Shown piece after piece: positions 1 through 12,130 of a DNA stretch of 64,000 nucleotides. Both the position numbers and the translations under genes were made by a program. The stretch's first letter is position 1, and each line of letters opens with the position of its first letter. The stretch covers positions 1-64,000 of the forward strand of contig JACCGJ010008366.1 in the NCBI GenBank assembly GCA_013407085.1, in the 5' to 3' direction. This DNA is from Atriophallophorus winterbourni (Eukaryota; Platyhelminthes; Trematoda; Plagiorchiida; Microphallidae). Below the pieces are notes generated by a model. It saw only the letters and a program-made list of their open reading frames with translations. It did not search any database and was not told where the DNA came from.

Positions 1-595
1 TGGGTTTCGTTTAACCTTAAGCCTGGACATCATTGCCGGATGGTGTACAATAAAGCTTGCCGTATCTCGAGTCTTCTAAAAAGAATATTCCGGATTTTTA
101 CGCCCGAAACCCTACCCTGGGTAATTAGCACGTATATACGCCCTGTTATGGAATATACCATTCAAGCCTGGGCACCATGGCTGAGGAAGGATATCGAACT
201 ACTCGACAGGATTTATCATCGTGCTACAAAGTTGGTCTCCCGGTACAGAAATTTGCCTTTCACAGAGCGAATGTTAAAACTAAACCTACAAGATTTTACC
301 CAACGCCGGATACGCAGTGACCTTTTGTTGACCTTCAAAATCCGGCATTCTGTAAACCATCCCCTTAAACACTTGCTAAAGCCCAATGACCTTACTAGAA
401 CACGAACACATTCAAAGGCTTTAAGCATTCCGCATTCTCGATTGGATATACGTCGTAATTTTTTTCTCGGTAAGAATTTGTTTCACTTGGAACTATTTGC
501 CTGAAGAAATCACACGATCAGAATCTGTTGAGGTTTTCGCTTCCAAACTCGATGAGTTTATGACGAACCATGCGGTATGTGACTGTCCCTATTAA
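1..595 (+). pseudogene. CR1-like ORF2 fragment, reverse transcriptase C-terminus
   Basis: The frame is open from the first base and aligns by eye with the C-terminal part of the two minus-strand CR1-like ORF2s in this window. Shared blocks include VYNKACRISSLLKRIF, ISTYIRPVMEYTIQAWAPWL, LLDRIYHRATKLV and IPHSRLDIRRNFF. The region lies after the RT palm (thumb and C-terminal region), so no catalytic residues are present. A seven-T run at 459-465 shifts the frame: with one T fewer the frame would continue through SVRICFTWNYLPEE to a natural stop at 593-595, whereas as written it ends at 502-504. The fragment is non-functional because it lacks the endonuclease and the palm within the window. Confidence 0.8.
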
Positions 596-690
596 TTTTT
601 GAGACATGTTTTTATATATTTTTCTATATTCCATATACCTTGTCATCCTATGGTTATTGTTAAGCTTAATGCTTTTTCTACCATAAAATT

Positions 691-712
691 TTCTGAGTTT
701 CTGAGTTCTGAG
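691..712 (+). repeat. LINE 3' tail, (TTCTGAG)n
   Basis: Three imperfect copies of the heptamer TTCTGAG end the LINE directly against the satellite. Both other CR1-like 3' ends in the window use a different heptamer (see 27,017 and 61,986). Confidence 0.7.
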
Positions 713-1353
713 TCTGGGCTGGTGTGAGAGACCGATTAGCTTGATTGAGTACTCGGTGCGCACACTTGGGGTCACGCACTTTAATGCATATCCGCTGCAG
801 AACCTGACGCCAGATTGTGGAGTTATCAACCCCATCCACCTACTGATTGCATTCTTACCAGTATTGTTATCTCAACCGCCTCAGCGTGAAGTTGTTCCAT
901 GTATGGTTTTACCCCTCGCTTTATCACTTCCACATTATTAAGATCAACGCTGTGGCATGTGTGTAGCACGTGTTCTGCAAGTTCTGAATCTCTGTTCAGT
1001 GATTGATATTCACCGGAATCGCGTGGCTGCTTAGTGCTTCGTTTTTTTCTGGCTTTATTTTCCTAATAATATTGGCTTTATATTTGCGTAGTGCGCCTGG
1101 CTGAGTTTGCGGTAGCTGAATAAGGTCAATTCTACGCATGGAATCATATCTTCATCCTTTAACGCCTTTGCACATAGTGTGAAGTTTAAGCCTTTTTCCA
1201 ACAATCTTTGTTTGATCTGCGTGAGTGGCCTATCGGATAAGTTCATCACTTCGAAATAATATTTATCGCTGTAGTGAAAAATATTCCTGACCGATCACGG
1301 AATCATAATGATGAACAAAAGAAAGTTTGCAATGAATCGGCGGAAGCAGTTGA

Positions 1354-1396
1354 TTGGTCACGTTTCGCTTCTGACTCAGAAGCTTCGTCAGACTAA
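1354..1396 (-). ncRNA. Hammerhead-ribozyme-like motif, block A example
   Basis: On the minus strand the order is TTAGT, CTGACGA, an extra A, a 7-bp hairpin GCTTCTG/CAGAAGC (loop AGT), GAAAC, GTG, ACCAA. This follows the hammerhead order: stem I, CUGANGA, stem II, GAAA, minimal stem III, cleavage position, stem I. The short palindromic ACGT after GAA could serve as a minimal stem III in a dimer. Deviations are one C-A mismatch in stem I, an additional A after CUGANGA, and G at position 17, where H is required for cleavage. An equivalent lies about 641 bp after most monomer starts. Confidence 0.4.
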
Positions 1397-3444
1397 GGGT
1401 GTCATTAGGAAAAGTCATAATGATTTGATTCCATTCACATGACCAATCCGAAACTGACTAAGAACTACGCAGGTCTCTTCGGTTCTCCGCTCATTAAGTT
1501 AGACAGGCGAGATCAATATCAACTGACGTTCCATCACCCCTACGCGCCGCATAATCCCTCAATTGTTTTACGTCTGGGCTGGTGTGAGAGACCGATTAGC
1601 TTGATTGAGTACTCTGTGCGCACACTCGGGGTCACGCACTTTAATGCATATCCGCTGCAGAACCTGACGCCAGGTTGTGGAGTTATCAACCCCATCCACC
1701 TACTGATTGCATTCTTACCAGTATTGTTATCTCAACCGCCTCAGCGTGAAGTTGTTCCATGTATGGTTTTACCCCTCGCTTTATCACTTCCACATTATTA
1801 AGATCAACGCTGTGGCCTGTGTGTAGCACGTGTTCTGCAAGTTCTGAATCTCTGTTCAGTGATTGATATTCACCGGAATCGCGTGGCTGCCTACAACTTC
1901 GATTTTTTTCTGGTTTTGGTTTCTTAATAATATTGGCTTTATATTTGCGTAGTGCGCCTGACTGAGTTTGCGGTAGCTGAATAAGGTCAATTATACGCAT
2001 GGAATCATATCTTCATCCTTTAACGCCTTTGCACTTAGTGTGAAGTTTAAGCCTTTTTCCAACAATCTTTGTTTGATCTGCGTGAGTGGCCTATCGGATA
2101 AGTTCATCACTTCGAAATAATATTTATCGCTGTAGTGAAAAATATTCCTGACCGATCACGGAATCATATTCATGAACAAAAGAAAGTTTGCAATGAATCG
2201 GCGGAAGCAGTTGATTGGTCACGTTTCAATTCTGACACAGAAGCTTCATCAGACTAAGGGTGTCATTAGGAAGAGTCATCATGATTGGATTCCATTCACA
2301 TGACCAATCCGAAACTGACTAAGAACTACACAGGTCACGGCGGTTCTCCGCTCATTAAGTTAGACAGGCGAGATCATATCTTCATCCTTTAACGCCTTTG
2401 CACTTTGTGTGAAGTTTAAGCCTTTTTCCAACAATCTTTGTTTGATCTGCGTGAGTGGCCTATCGGATAAGTTCATCACTTCGAAATAATATTTATCGCT
2501 GTAGTGAAAAATATTCCTGACCGATCACGGAATCATAATGATGAACAAATGAAAGTTTGCAATGAATCGGCGGAAGCAGTTGATTGGTCACGTTTCGCTT
2601 CTGATACAGAAGCTTCATCAGACTAAGGGTGTCATTAGGAAGAGTCATCATGATTGGATTCCTTTCACATGACCAATCCGAAACTGACTAAGAACTACAC
2701 AGGTCACGGCGGTTCTCCGCTCGTTAAGTTAGACAGGCGAGATCAATATCAAATGACGCACCACCACCCCTACGCGCCGCATAATCCCTCAATTGTTTTT
2801 CGTCTGGGCTGGTGTGAGAGACCGATTAGCTTGATTGAGTACTCGGTGCGCACACTCGGGGTCACGCACTTTAATGCATATCCGCTGCAGAACCTGACGC
2901 CAGATTGTGGAGTTATCAACCCCATCCACCTACTGATTGCATTCTTACCAGTATTGTTATCTCAACCGCCTCAGCGTGAAGTTGTTCCATGTATGGTTTT
3001 ACCCCTCGCTTTATCACTTCCACATTATTAAGATCAACGCTGTGGCATGTGTGTAGCACGTGTTCTGCAAGTTCTGAATCTCTGTTCAGTGATTGATATT
3101 CACCGGAATCGCGTGGCTGCCTACAACTTCGATTTTTTTCTGGTTTCGGTTTCTTAATAATATTGGCTTTATATTTGCGTAGTGCGCCTGACTGAGTTTG
3201 CGGTAGCTGAATAAGGTCAATTCTACGCATGGAATCATATCTTCATCCTTTAACGCCTTTGCACTTTGTGTGAAGTTTAAGACTTTTTCCAACAATCTTT
3301 GTTTGATCTGCGTGAGTGGCCTATCGGATAAGTTCATCACTTCGAAATAATATTTATCGCTGTAGTGAAAAATATTCCTGACCGATCACGGAATCATAAT
3401 GATGAACAAAAGAAAGTTTGCAATGAATCGGCGCAAGAAGTTGA

Positions 3445-3487
3445 TTAGTCACGTTTCACTTCTGACACAGAAGCTTCATCAGACTAA
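3445..3487 (-). ncRNA. Hammerhead-like motif with fully paired stem I
   Basis: In this copy stem I is TTAGT/ACTAA, five perfect pairs, because the usual GGTCACG is AGTCACG on the plus strand. The core is CTGATGA, and stem II keeps its hairpin with one G-T wobble at its base. Position 17 is still G. Confidence 0.4.
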
Positions 3488-6400
3488 GGGTGTCATTAGG
3501 AAGAGTCATCATGATTGGATTCCTTTCACATGACCAATCCGAAACTGACTAAGAACTTCACAGGTCACGGCGGTTCTCCGCTCGTTAAGTTAGACAGGCG
3601 AGATCAATATCAATTGACGCACCACCACCCCTAGACGCCGAATAATCCCTCAATTGTTTTTCGTCTGGGCTGGTGTGAGAGACCGATTAGCTTGATTGAG
3701 TACTCGGTGCGCACACTCGGGGTCACGCACTTTAATGCATATCCGCTGCAGAACCTGACGCCAGATTGTGGAGTTATCAACCCCATCCACCTACTGATTG
3801 CATTCTTACCAGTATTGTTATCTCAACCGCCTCAGCGTGAAGTTGTTCCATGTATGGTTTTACCCCTCGCTTTATCACTTCCACATTATTAAGATCAACG
3901 CTGTGGCATGTGTGTAGCACGTGTTCTGCAAGTTCTGAATCTCTGTTCAGTGATTGATATTCACCGGAATCGCGTGGCTGCTTAGTGCTTCGTTTTTTTC
4001 TGGCTTTATTTTCCTAATAATATTGGCTTTATATTTGCGTAGTGCGCCTGGCTGAGTTTGCGGTAGCTGAATAAGGTCAATTCTACGCATGGAATCATAT
4101 CTTCATCCTTTAACGCCTTTGCACATAGTGTGAAGTTTAAGCCTTTTTCCAACAATCTTTGTTTGATCTGCGTGAGTGGCCTATCGGATAAGTTCATCAC
4201 TTCGAAATAATATTTATCGCTGTAGTGAAAAATATTCCTGACCGATCACGGAATCATAATGATGAACAAAAGAAAGTTTGCAATGAATCGGCGGAAGCAG
4301 TTGATTGGTCACGTTTCGCTTCTGACTCAGAAGCTTCGTCAGACCAAGGGTGTCATTGGGAAAAGTCATCATGATTTGATTCCATTCACATGACCAATCC
4401 GAAACTGACTAAGAACTACGCAGGTCTCTTCGGTTCTCCGCTCATTAAGTTAGACAGGCGAGATCAATATCAACTGACGTTCCATCACCCCTACGCGCCG
4501 CATAATCCCTCAATTGTTTTTCGTCTGGGCTGGTGTGAGAGACCGATTAGCTTGATTGAGTACTCTGTGCGCACACTTGGGGTCACGCACTTTAATGCAT
4601 ATCCGCTGCAGAACCTGACGCCAGATTGTGGAGTTATCAACCCCATCCACCTACTGATTGCATTCTTACCAGTATTGTTATCTCAACCGCCTCAGCGTGA
4701 AGTTGTTCCATGTATGGTTTCAGCCCTCGCTTTATCACTTCCACATTATTAAGATCAACGCTGTGGCCTGTGTGTAGCACGTGTTCTGCAAGTTCTGAAT
4801 CTCTGTTCAGTGATTGATATTCACCGGAATCGCGTGGCTTCCTACTACCCTTTAACTTTTATTTTTTTCTGGCTTTGTATCTTATAATATAGCTTTATAA
4901 GTTGCTAGTGGCGCTGGCTGAGTTTTGCGGTAGCTGAATAAGGTCAATTCTACGCATAGGAATCATTATCTTCATCCTTTTACCGGTAATAACAAAACGA
5001 AAAAATTAACGAAACGCCTTTGCACTTTGTGTGAAGTTTAAGCCTTTTTCCAACAATCTTTGTTTGATCTGCATGAGTGGCCTATCGGATAAGTTCATCA
5101 CTTCGAAATAATATTTATCGCTGTAGTGAAAAATATTCCTGACCGATCACGGAATCATAATGATGAACAAAAGAAAGTTTGCAATAAATCGGCGGAAGCA
5201 GTTGATTGGTCACGTTTCGCTTCTGACTCAGAAGCTTCGTCAGACTAAGGGTGTCATTAGGAAAAGTCATCATGATTTGATTCCATTCACATGACCAATC
5301 CGAAACTGACTAAGAACTACGCAGGTCTCTTCGGTTCTCCGCTCATTAAGTTAGACAGGCGAGATCAATATCAACTGACGTTCCATCACCCCTACGCGCC
5401 GCATAATCCCTCAATTGTTTTTCGTCTGGGCTGGTGTGAGAGACCGATTAGCTTGATTGAGTACTCGGTGCGCACACTTGGGGTCACGCACTTTAAAGCA
5501 TATCCGCTGCAGAACCTGACGCCAGATTGTGGAGTTATCAACCCCATCCACCTACTGATTGCATTCTTACCAGTATTGTTATCTCAACCGCCTCAGCGTG
5601 AAGTTGTTCCATGTATGGTTTTACCCCTCGCTTTATCACTTCCACATTATTAAGATCAACGCTGTGGCTAGTGTGGAGCACGTGTTCTGCAAGTTCTGAA
5701 TCTCTGTTCAGTGATTGATATTCACCGGAATCGCGGGACCGCCTACTGCTTCGATTTTGTCTGGCTTTAGTTTCTTAATAATATTGGCTTTATAGTTGCG
5801 TAGTGCGCCTGGCTGAGTTTGCGGTAGCTGAATAAGGTCAATTCTACGCATGGAATCATATCTTCATCCTTTAACGCCTTTGCACTTAGTGTGAAGTTTA
5901 AGCCTTTTCCCAACAATCTTTGTTTGATCTGCGTGAGTGGCCTATCGGATAAGTTCATCACTTTGAAATAATATTTATCGCTGTAGTGAAAAATATTCCT
6001 GACCGATCACGGAATCATAATGATGAACAAAAGAAGGTTTGCAATGAATCGGCGGAAGCAATTGATTGGACACGCTTCGCTTCTGACACAGAAGTTTCGT
6101 CAGACTAAGGGTGTCATTAGGAAGAGTCATCATGATTGGATTCCATTCACATGACCAATCCGAAACTGACTATGAACTACACAGGTCACGGCGGTTCTCC
6201 GCTCATTAAGTTAGACAGGCGAGATCAATATCAACTGACGTTCCATCACCCCTACGCGCCGCAGAATCCTTCAATTGTTTTCGTCTGGGCTGGTGTGAGA
6301 GACCGATTAGCTTGATTGAGTACTCGGTGCGCACACTTGGTGTAACGCACTTTAATGCTTATCCGCTGCAGAACCTGACGCCAGATTGTGGAGTTATCAA

Positions 6401-8116
6401 CCCCATCCACCTTACTGACTGCATTCTTACCAGTATTGTTATCTCAACCGCCTCAGCGTGAAGTTGTTCCATGTATGGTTTTACCCCTCGCTTTATCACT
6501 TCCACATTATTAAGATCAACGCTGTGGCCTGTGTGTAGCACGTGTTCTGCAAGTTCTGAATCTCTGTTCAGTGATTGATATTCACCGGAATCGCGGGGCT
6601 GCCTATTGCTTCGAATTTTTTAAGGCTTTAGTTTCTTAATAATATTGGCTTTATAGTTGCGTAGTGCGCCTGACTGAGTTTGCGGTAGCTGAATAAGGTC
6701 AATTCTACGCATGGAATCATATCTTCATCCTTTAACGCCTTTGCTCTTTGTGTGAAGTTTAAGCCTTTTTCCAACAATTTTGTTTGATCTGCGTGAGTGG
6801 CCTATCGGATAAGTTCATCACTTCGAAATAATATTTATCGCTGTAGTGAAAAATATTCCTGACCGATCACGGAATCATAATGATGAACAAAAGAAAGTTT
6901 GCAATGAATCGGCGGAAGCAGTTGATTGGTCACGTTTCGCTTCTGACTCAGAAGCTTCGTCAGACTAAGGGTGTCATTAGGAAAAGTCATAATGATTGGA
7001 TTCCATTCACATGACCAATCCGAAACTGACTAAGAACTACACAGGTCACGGCGGTTCTCCGCTCATTAAGTTAGACAGTCGAGATCAATATCAATTGACG
7101 CACCACCACCCCTACGCGCCGCATAATCCCTCAATTTTTTTCGTCTGGGCTGGTGTGAAAGACCGATTAGCTTGATTGAGTACTCTGTGCGCACACTTGG
7201 GGTCACGCACTTTAATGCATATCCGCTGCAGAACCTGACGCCAGATTGTGGAGTTATCAACCCCATCCACCTACTGATTGCATTCTTACCAGTATTGTTA
7301 TCTCAACCGCCTCAGCGTGAAGTTGTTCCATGTATGGTTTCACCCCTCGCTTTATCACTTCCACATTATTAAGATCAACGCTGTGGCCTGTGTGTAGCAC
7401 GTGTTCTGCAAGTTCTGAATCTCTGTTCAGTGATTGATATTCACCGGAATCGCGTGGCTGCCTACTACTTCGATTTTTTTCTGGCTTTGGTATCTTAATA
7501 ATATTGGCTTTATAGTTGCGTAGTGCGCCTGACTGAGTTTGCGGTAGCTGAATAAGGTCAATTCTACGCATGGAATCATATCTTCATCCTTTAACGCCTT
7601 TGCTCTTTGTGTGAAGTTTAAGCCTTTTTCCAACAATTTTGTTTGATCTGCGTGAGTGGCCTATCGGATAAGTTCATCACTTCGAAATAATATTTATCGC
7701 TGTAGTGAAAAATATTCCTGACCGATCACGGAATCATAATGATGAACAAAAGAAAGTTTGCAATGAATCGGCGGAAGCAGTTGATTGGTCACGTTTCGCT
7801 TCTGACTCAGAAGCTTCGTCAGACCAAGGGTGTCATTGGGAAAAGTCATCATGATTTGATTCCATTCACATGACCAATCCGAAACTGACTAAGAACTACG
7901 CAGGTCTCTTCGGTTCTCCGCTCATTAAGTTAGACAGGCGAGATCAATATCAACTGACGTTCCATCACCCCTACGCGCCGCATAATCCCTCAATTGTTTT
8001 TCGTCTGGGCTGGTGTGAGAGACCGATTAGCTTGATTGAGTACTCTGTGCGCACACTTGGGGTCACGCACTTTAATGCATATCCGCTGCAGAACCTGACG
8101 CCAGATTGTGGAGTTA

Positions 8117-8541
8117 TCAACCCCATCCACCTACTGATTGCATTCTTACCAGTATTGTTATCTCAACCGCCTCAGCGTGAAGTTGTTCCATGTATGGTTT
8201 CACCCCTCGCTTTATCACTTCCACATTATTAAGATCAACGCTGTGGCATGTGTGTAGCACGTGTTCTGCAAGTTCTGAATCTCTGTTCAGTGATTGATAT
8301 TCACCGGAATCGCGTGGCTGCTTAGTGCTTCGTTTTTTTTCTGGCTTTATTTTCCTAATAATATTGGCTTTATATTTGCGTAGTGCGCCTGACTGAGTTT
8401 GCGGTAGCTGAATAAGGTCAATTCTACGCATGGAATCATATCTTCATCCTTTAACGCCTTTGCACTTAGTGTGAAGTTTAAGCCTTTTTCCAACAATCTT
8501 TGTTTGATCTGCGTGAGTGGCCTATCGGATAAGTTCATCAC
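8117..8541 (-). pseudogene. PLE remnant, representative block A monomer
   Basis: Two overlapping minus-strand frames hold the two parts. From 8,541 the first reads MMNLSDRPLTQIKQRLLEKG, LNFTLSAKALKDEDMIPCVE. From 8,431 the second reads IDLIQLPQTQSGALRKYKAN, then NRDSELAEHVLHTCHSVDLN, NVEVIKRG and HAEAVEITILV. A frame change between them near 8,430 is shared by blocks A and B, so it predates their amplification. The second frame crosses directly from the RT N-terminal helix to the endonuclease tail in about 20 residues, which marks the internal deletion. The same structure occurs in the other block A monomers, for example at 1686-2000, 2916-3230, 7257-7571 and 9840-10154. Confidence 0.7.
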
Positions 8542-11500
8542 TTTGAAATAATATTTATCGCTGTAGTAAAAAATATTCCTGACCGATCACGGAATCATAT
8601 TCATGAAAAAAAAAAAATGTTTGCAATGAATCGACGCAAGCACTTGATTGGTCACGTTTCGCTTCTGACACAGAAGCTTCGTCAGACTAAGGGTGTCATT
8701 AGGAACAGACATCATGATTTGATTCCATTCACATTTCCAATCCTGAACTGACTAAGAACTACACAGGTCACGGCGGTTCTCCGCTCATTAAGTTAGACAG
8801 GCGAGATCAATAACAATTGACGCACCACCACCCCTACGCGCCGCATAATCCCTCAAATTTTTTAGTCTGGGCTGTTGTGAGAGACCGATTAGCTCGACTG
8901 ACTACTCGGTGCGCACACTTGGTGTCACGCACTTTAATGAATATCCGCTGCAGAACCTGACGCCAGATTGTGGAGTTATCAACCCCATCCACCTTAGTGA
9001 CTGCATTCTTACCAGTATTGTTATCTCAACCGCCTAAGCGTGAAGTTGTTCCATGTATGGTTTTACCCCTCGCTTTATCACTTACTGGTTATTAAGTTCA
9101 ACGCTGTGGCCTGTGTGGAGCACGTGTTCTGGTGGTTCTGAAGCTCTGATCAGTGATTGATATTCACCGGAATCGCGGGGCTGCTTACTGCTTCGATTTT
9201 TTCTGGCTTTAGTTTCTTAATAATATTGGCTTTATAGTTGCGTAGTGCGCGTGGCTGAGTTTGCGGTAGCTGAATAAGGTCAATTCTACGCATAGAATCA
9301 TATCTTCATCCTTTAACGCCTTTGCACTTAGTGTGAAGTTTAAGCCTTTTTCCAACAATCTTTGTTTGATCTGCGTGAGTGGCCTATCGGATAAGTTCAT
9401 CACTTCGAAATAATATTTATCGCTGTAGTGAAAAATATTCCTGACCGATCACGGAATCATATTCATGAACAAAAGAAAGTTTGCAATGAATCGGCGAAAG
9501 AAGTTGATTGGTCACGTTTCGCTTCTGATACAGAAGCTTCATCAGACTAAGGGTGTCATTAGGAAGAGTCATCATGATTGGATTCCTTTCACATGACCAA
9601 TCCGAAACTGACTAAGAACTACACAGGTCACGGCGGTTCTGCGCTCGTTAAGTTAGTCAGGCGAGATCAATATCAATTGACGCACCACCACCCCTACGCG
9701 CCGCATAATCCCTCAATTGTTTTTCGTCTGGGCTGGTGTGAGAGACCGATTAGCTTGATTGAGTACTAGGTGCGCACACTCGGGGTCACGCACTTTAATG
9801 CATATCCGCTGCAGAACCTGACGCCAGATTGTGGAGTTATCAACCCCATCCACCTACTGATTGCATTCTTACCAGTATTGTTATCTCAACCGCCTCAGCG
9901 TGAAGTTGTTCCATGTATGGTTTCACCCCTCGCTTTATCACTTCCACATTATTAAGATCAACGCTGTGGCATGTGTGTAGCACGTGTTCTGCAAGTTCTG
10001 AATCTCTGTTCAGTGATTGATATTCACCGGAATCGCGTGGCTGCTTAGTGCTTCGTTTTTTTTCTGGCTTTATTTTCCTAATAATATTGGCTTTATATTT
10101 GCGTAGTGCGCCTGACTGAGTTTGCGGTAGCTGAATAAGGTCAATTCTACGCATGGAATCATATCTTCATCCTTTAACGCCTTTGCACTTAGTGTGAAGT
10201 TTAAGCCTTTTTCCAACAATCTTTGTTTGATCTTCGTGACTGGCCTATCTGATAAGTTCATCACTTTGAAATAATATTTAGCGCTGTACTGATAACTGCT
10301 CCTGACCGAACAGGGTATCATAATCATGAACAAAAGAATGTTTGTAATTATTCGGCGCGAGCAGTTGATTGGTCACGTTTCGCTTCTGACACAGAAGCTT
10401 CGTCAGACTAAGGGTGTCAGTACGAACAGACATCAAGCTTGGATTCCATTCACATGACCAAACCGAAACTGACTAAGAACTACACAGGTCACGGCGGTTC
10501 TCCGCTCATAAATTTAGACAGGCGAAATCAATATCAACTGACGCACCACCACCCCTATGTGCCGCATAATCCCTCAATTGTTTTCCTCTTGGCTAGTGTG
10601 AGAGATCGATTGGCTCGATTGAGTACTCGTGCGCACACTTGGGGTCACGCTTGTTAATGTTCATCCGCTGCAGAACTGGACGCCAAATTGTAGAGATATC
10701 AACCCCATCCACCTTCGTGACTACATTCTTACCAGCATTGTTATCTCAACCGCCTCAGAGTGAAGTTGTTCCATGTATGGTTTTACCCCTCGCTTCATCA
10801 CTTCCACGTTATTAAGATCAACGCTGTGGCCTGTGTGGAGCCCGTGTTCAGCTGGTTCTGAACCTCTTATCAGTGATTGATATTCACCGGAATTGCGTGG
10901 CTGCTTACCGATTCGATTTTTTTCTGGCTATTGTTTCTTCATAATATTGGCTAAATAGTTGCGTACTGTGCCTAACTCAGTTTGCGGTAGCAGAATAAGG
11001 TCAATTCTACGCATGGAATCACATCTTCATCCTTTAAAGCCTTTGCACTTAGTATGAAGTTTAAGCCTTTTTCCAACAATCTTTGTTTGATATGCGTGAC
11101 TGGCCTATCTGATAAGTTTATCACTTTGAAATAATATTTAGCGCTGTACTGATAACTGCTCCTGACCGAACAAGGAATCATAATCATGAACAAAACAGTG
11201 TTTGTAATTAACCGGCATGAGCAGTTGATTGGTCACGTTTCGCTTCTAGCACAGAAGCTTCGTCAGACTAAGGGTGTCAGTACGAACAGACATCAAGCTT
11301 GGATTGCATTCAGATGACCAATCCGAAACTGACTAAGAACTACACAGGTCACGGCGGTTCTCCGCTCATAAATTTAGACACGCGAGATCAATATCAACTG
11401 ACGCACCACCACCCCTATGTGCCGCATAATCCCTCAATTGTTTTCCTCTTGGCTAGTGTGAGAGATCGATCAACTCGATTGAGTACTCGTGCGCACACTT

Positions 11501-12087
11501 GGGGTCACGCTTGTTAATGTTTATCCGCTGCAGAACTGGACGCCAAATTGTGGAGATATCAACCCCATCCACCTTCGTGACTGCATTCTTACCAGCATTG
11601 TTATCTCAACCGCCTCAGAGTGAAGTTGTTCCATATATGGTTTTACCCCTCGCTTCATCACTTCCACGTTATTAAGATCAACGCTGTGGCCTTTGTGGAG
11701 CCCGTGTTCAGCTGGTTCTGAACCTCTTATCAGTGATTGATATTCACCGGAATTGCGTGGCTGCTTAACGATTCGATTTTTTCTGGCTTTTGTTTCTTCA
11801 TAATATTGGCTAAATAGTTTCGTACTGCGCCCGCTTCAGTTTGCGGTAACAGAATAAGGTCAATTCTACGCATGGAATCACATTTACATCCTTTAAAGCA
11901 TTTGCATTTAGTGTGAAGTTTAAGCCTTTTTCAAACAATCATTGTTTGATCTGCGTGACTGGCCTATCTGATAAGTTCATCACTTTGAAATAATATTTAG
12001 CGCTGTACTGATAACTGCTCCTGACCGAACAGGGAATAATAATCATGAACAAAAGAATGTTTGTAATTAATCGGCGCGAGCAGTTGA

Positions 12088-12130
12088 TTGGTCACGTTTC
12101 GCTTCTGACACAGAAGCTTCGTCAGACTGA
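12088..12130 (-). ncRNA. Hammerhead-like motif, block B example
   Basis: The minus strand has CTGACGA, the same 7-bp stem II with loop TGT, and GAAACGTG. The stem I side reads TCAGT here instead of TTAGT, which weakens pairing by one position. Confidence 0.35.

Larger units (their letters stand above)
1..712 (+). mobile_element. CR1-like non-LTR retrotransposon, 3' end
   Basis: This is the 3' end of a LINE entering from the left edge. It comprises the C-terminal part of ORF2, about 95 bp of 3' UTR and a short tandem tail at 691-712. The 860-bp satellite begins immediately after, at 713, in mid-monomer, so the element probably sits inside the array, although its other flank lies outside the window. 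CR1-clade elements characteristically end in short tandem repeats rather than poly(A), which fits. Confidence 0.8.
713..10240. repeat. 860-bp PLE-derived tandem array, block A
   Basis: Head-to-tail monomers start, at the phase TCTGGGCTGG, at 713, 1573, 2803, 3664, 4524, 5425, 6284, 7144, 8004, 8866 and 9727. Spacing is 859-862 bp, with two exceptions. The 1,230-bp step after 1573 contains a 369-bp partial monomer whose junction near 2,373 joins GAGATCA to ATCATATC. The 901-bp step after 4524 contains small indels and an insertion near 4,981. Most copies are nearly identical, so the block looks recently amplified or homogenised. Coding remnants of a Penelope-like element read on the minus strand. 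Confidence 0.95.

Noticed and set aside
4390..4752. Plus-strand 120-codon frame recurring in the 860-bp monomers, and the 93-codon version in block C
   Set aside because: It is antisense to the PLE remnant and changes frame between blocks. Recurrence follows from tandem homogenisation; no family was recognised.
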